From an uncultured Bacilli bacterium (GTDB taxonomy: Bacteria; Bacillota_I; Bacilli_A; RF39; UBA660), in contig CAKOOK010000014.1 of the NCBI GenBank assembly GCA_934098515.1, positions 1-32,145 on the forward strand: DNA of 32,145 nt, read 5' to 3'. The notes under the pieces were generated by a model. That model worked only from the letters and a program-made list of their open reading frames with translations, was not told the DNA's origin and did no database searches. Both the position numbers and the translations under genes were made by a program. Of the stretch, positions 29,654-32,145 are shown one piece after another; the stretch's first letter is position 1; every line of letters begins with the position of its first letter.

Positions 29654-31726
29654 ATGGCAAGAGACGTTTCTATAGATAAAATAAGAAATATTGGTATCAT
29701 GGCTCACATCGATGCCGGAAAGACAACTACTACTGAAAGAATTTTATTCTTAACAGGAATTACTCACCGTATTGGTGAAACACATGATGGTGAATCACAA
29801 ATGGACTGGATGGCCCAAGAACAAGAAAGAGGTATCACAATTACTAGTGCTGCCACTACTGCTCACTGGAAAGGCTACAGATTAAATATTATCGATACAC
29901 CAGGACATGTAGACTTCACAATTGAAGTACAAAGAAGTTTAAGAGTATTAGACGGAGCAGTTGCTCTAATCGATGCTCAAGCTGGTGTTGAACCACAAAC
30001 TGAAACAGTTTGGAGACAAGCAAACGAATATAAAGTTCCAAGAATGATTTGTGCAAACAAAATGGAAAAAATGGGTGCTGACTTCTACTATAGTTTAAAG
30101 ACTATCAAAGAAAGATTAGGCGCTAATGCTGCTCCAATTATGTTACCAATCGGTAGCGAAGATCATTTCACAGGATATGTTGATTTAGTTGAAATGAAAG
30201 CATATCAATACGATGGAACTGAAAAGCAAGAATTAAGTGAAATTGAAATTCCGGAAGACATGAAAGCAAAAGCTGAAGAATACAGAACTATTCTAATTGA
30301 AGCTGTTGTTGAATCAGATGAAAGTCTAATGGAAAAATACTTAGAAGGAGAAGAACTTTCTATTGCTGAACTAAAAGGAGCAATTAGAAAAGCTACTCTT
30401 GCAGTAGAATTCTTCCCAGTATTATGTGCTGATGCCCTAGGAAACAAAGGTACTCGTACATTACTAGATGCTGTTGTTGACTATTTACCAGCTCCAACAG
30501 ATATCGAAGCTATTGAATGCTTTGACAAAAATGGAAACGACGTTTGGAGACATCCTTCAGACTCAGAACCATTTACTGCTCTAGCATTTAAAATTATGAC
30601 TGACCCATTCGTTGGACGTCTATCATTCTTCAGAGTATACTCTGGTGTATTAAAAGCTGGTTCTTACGTTTTAAACTCTACTAAGGGTGAAAAAGAAAGA
30701 ATCGGACGTATCCTTCAAATGCATGCTAACCAACGTAAAGAAATTACTGAAGTTTATGCAGGTGAAATTGCTGCTGCTGTAGGTTTAAAAAACACTACTA
30801 CTGCTGATACACTTTGCGATGAAAAAGCCTTTGCTGTAATGAAAGGTATGGAATTCCCAGAACCAGTTATCGATATTGCTATCGAAGCTAAATCAAAAAA
30901 TGATCAAGATAAGATGGCTATCGCTATTCAAAAACTAGTTGAAGAAGACCCAACACTTAGAGTTAAAACTGATGTTGAAACAGGACAAACTGTACTATCA
31001 GGTATGGGTGAATTACACCTAGATATCATTATTGATAGAATGAGAAGAGAATTCGGCGTAGAAGTTAACCAAGGTAGACCACAAGTTGCTTACCGTGAAA
31101 CTATCACACAAGCTGCTGATTGTGAAGGTAAATACATTAAACAATCTGGTGGACGTGGACAATACGGACACGTTTGGATTAAATTCGAACCAAATCCTGG
31201 AAAAGGATACGAATTCGTTGATGCAGTTGTTGGTGGAGTTGTTCCTAGAGAATATATTCCAGTAACAGACAAAGGTTTACAAGAAGCTATGGCTGGTGGA
31301 ATCCTTGCTGGTTACCCAGTTGTAGATGTAAAAGCAACATTATTTGACGGTTCATACCATGATGTAGACTCATCAGAAATGGCATTCAAAATTGCTGCTA
31401 GCCTAGCACTTAAAGCTGCTAAAGAAAAATGTAAAGCTGTTCTATTAGAACCAATCATGAAAGTAGTAGTTGATACTCCAGAAGAATACATGGGTAATGT
31501 AATGGGAGACTTAACTTCTCGTCGTGGTAGACCACTAGGTCAAGAATCAATTGGTAACGTTTTAAGAATCACAGCTTTAGTTCCATTATCAGAAATGTTT
31601 GGTTACATGACTGACTTAAGAAGTAACACACAAGGACGTGCAAACTTCCAAATGGAAAAAGATCACTATGAAGAAGTTCCAAAGTCAATCGCTGAGGAAA
31701 TTATTAAGAAAAATAGTGTAAATTAA
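29654..31726 (+). CDS. fusA: Translation elongation factor G with an NKxE guanine motif
   Basis: A 690-residue EF-G of normal length that drives translocation on the ribosome. G1 is AHIDAGKTT, the G2 region is QERGITITSAA, and G3 is DTPGHVDF. G4 reads NKME (residues 135-138) where EF-G normally has NKMD; the Asp usually hydrogen-bonds the guanine base. Domain II (LAFKIMTDPFVGRLSFFRVYSG), domain III, domain IV (GGRGQYGHVWIKFEPN) and domain V (ADLT-like region GDLTSRRGRP) are intact, so the gene looks functional. The start has a TAGGTGT site in the rpsG end. tuf follows with its own promoter. Confidence 0.97.
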   Translation: MARDVSIDKIRNIGIMAHIDAGKTTTTERILFLTGITHRIGETHDGESQMDWMAQEQERGITITSAATTAHWKGYRLNIIDTPGHVDFTIEVQRSLRVLDGAVALIDAQAGVEPQTETVWRQANEYKVPRMICANKMEKMGADFYYSLKTIKERLGANAAPIMLPIGSEDHFTGYVDLVEMKAYQYDGTEKQELSEIEIPEDMKAKAEEYRTILIEAVVESDESLMEKYLEGEELSIAELKGAIRKATLAVEFFPVLCADALGNKGTRTLLDAVVDYLPAPTDIEAIECFDKNGNDVWRHPSDSEPFTALAFKIMTDPFVGRLSFFRVYSGVLKAGSYVLNSTKGEKERIGRILQMHANQRKEITEVYAGEIAAAVGLKNTTTADTLCDEKAFAVMKGMEFPEPVIDIAIEAKSKNDQDKMAIAIQKLVEEDPTLRVKTDVETGQTVLSGMGELHLDIIIDRMRREFGVEVNQGRPQVAYRETITQAADCEGKYIKQSGGRGQYGHVWIKFEPNPGKGYEFVDAVVGGVVPREYIPVTDKGLQEAMAGGILAGYPVVDVKATLFDGSYHDVDSSEMAFKIAASLALKAAKEKCKAVLLEPIMKVVVDTPEEYMGNVMGDLTSRRGRPLGQESIGNVLRITALVPLSEMFGYMTDLRSNTQGRANFQMEKDHYEEVPKSIAEEIIKKNSVN

Positions 31727-31736
31727 AGAATAATAC

Positions 31737-31765
31737 TTGAATTATATTCAAGAATTAGATACAAT
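31737..31765 (+). promoter_or_regulatory. Promoter of tuf
   Basis: TTGAAT (31737-31742) and TACAAT (31760-31765) are 17 bases apart in the fusA-tuf gap. A CTTGAA/TTCAAG inverted repeat (31736-31752) covers the -35 and has no T tract, so it is probably not a terminator. Confidence 0.65.
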
Positions 31766-31795
31766 AATCTTGTTAACGAATAGGAGGAAAATTAT

Positions 31796-32145
31796 ATGGC
31801 AAGAGAAAAATTCGATCGTAGTAAGCCACATGTTAATATTGGTACTATTGGACACGTTGACCATGGTAAAACAACATTAACTGCTGCTATTACAAAATAT
31901 TTCGGTGATTTCGTTGATTATGCTGATATCGACAAAGCACCAGAAGAAAGAGAAAGAGGTATTACAATTAATACTGCTCACGTTGAGTATGAAACTGAAA
32001 AACGTCATTATGCTCACGTAGACTGCCCAGGACATGCCGATTATGTTAAGAACATGATTACTGGTGCAGCACAAATGGATGGAGCTATCTTAGTAGTTTC
32101 TGCTGCAGATGGTCCTATGCCACAAACTAGAGAACATATTTTACT
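31796..32145 (+). CDS. tuf: Translation elongation factor Tu, 3' truncated by the window end
   Basis: The first 116 codons of EF-Tu. It starts MAREKFDRSKPHVNIGTIGH, with G1 GHVDHGKTT, the switch I region EERERGITINTAHVEYET, G3 DCPGHADYVKNM and AAQMDGAILVVSAADGPMPQ; the frame runs off the window at TREHIL. EF-Tu delivers aminoacyl-tRNA to the ribosome as a GTP complex. The ATG follows TAGGAGG. It is the last gene of the rpsL-rpsG-fusA-tuf order but probably also transcribed from its own promoter. Confidence 0.97.
   Translation, partial: MAREKFDRSKPHVNIGTIGHVDHGKTTLTAAITKYFGDFVDYADIDKAPEERERGITINTAHVEYETEKRHYAHVDCPGHADYVKNMITGAAQMDGAILVVSAADGPMPQTREHIL

Noticed and set aside
1..32145. Use of the Mycoplasma code (TGA as Trp)
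   Set aside because: TGA ends at least four genes at ATGA overlaps with the next start, and Trp is TGG throughout the conserved genes. Table 11 fits.
1..32145. CRISPR array, rRNA or tRNA genes
   Set aside because: I saw no regularly spaced repeats and no rRNA or tRNA consensus sequences in any intergenic region.

Overview
The window is AT-rich, and every gene I can support lies on the + strand. TAA and TAG end most genes. TGA is a real stop in at least four genes, always inside ATGA stop/start overlaps, and Trp is TGG, so translation table 11 applies and the Mycoplasma code does not. AGGAGG- and AGGTGAT-type ribosome binding sites, sigma-A-like promoters (often TTGACA-N17-TATAAT), U-tract terminators, an L10-type leader, Lgt and lipoprotein genes point to a low-GC Bacillota lineage. 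My inference is an uncultured Bacilli/RF39-like, mollicute-related gut bacterium; the sequence alone does not prove the taxon.

Region 1 (1-9153) is a surface-polysaccharide locus. It holds the end of a nucleotidyltransferase/GmhB heptose phosphatase fusion, a GmhA-type isomerase, a left-handed beta-helix acyltransferase split by a frameshift, a GT8-GT2 fusion, two GT2 enzymes, and after a terminator a 973-residue fusion of Wzy-like polymerase, GT4 and Alg14-like domains followed by its Alg13-like partner. Together they could make a heptose-containing, acylated polymer. Region 2 (9206-11227) is a membrane and lipid unit: a HAD phosphatase fused to GtrA, a CDP-alcohol phosphatidyltransferase and a second GtrA protein.

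Region 3 (11228-14054) is the most accessory-looking part. Two near-identical copies of a 65-nt leader flank an AbiEi-type antitoxin gene whose AbiEii toxin partner survives only as a 33-codon stub. The second copy directly precedes an MacB/FtsX-like ABC transporter and holds a short upstream ORF and a hairpin that can hide the transporter's ribosome binding site.

Region 4 (14089-22160) is mostly housekeeping: a small helical protein, a PduL phosphotransacylase, DusB, an unusual membrane protein with a histone H1-like tail, a zinc ribbon and an OB-like domain, UvrA, a YvlD-like protein, Lgt, and a thioredoxin-reductase homologue lacking the usual NADPH motifs.

Region 5 (22161-32145) is the secE-nusG / rplK-rplA / rplJ-rplL / rpsL-rpsG-fusA-tuf block. 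Each transcription unit has its own promoter, and several have structured leaders. rpoB and rpoC, which normally lie between rplL and rpsL in Bacillota, are absent. Their place holds two small envelope proteins, a lipoprotein and a GntR-ABC exporter operon. The window ends inside tuf.
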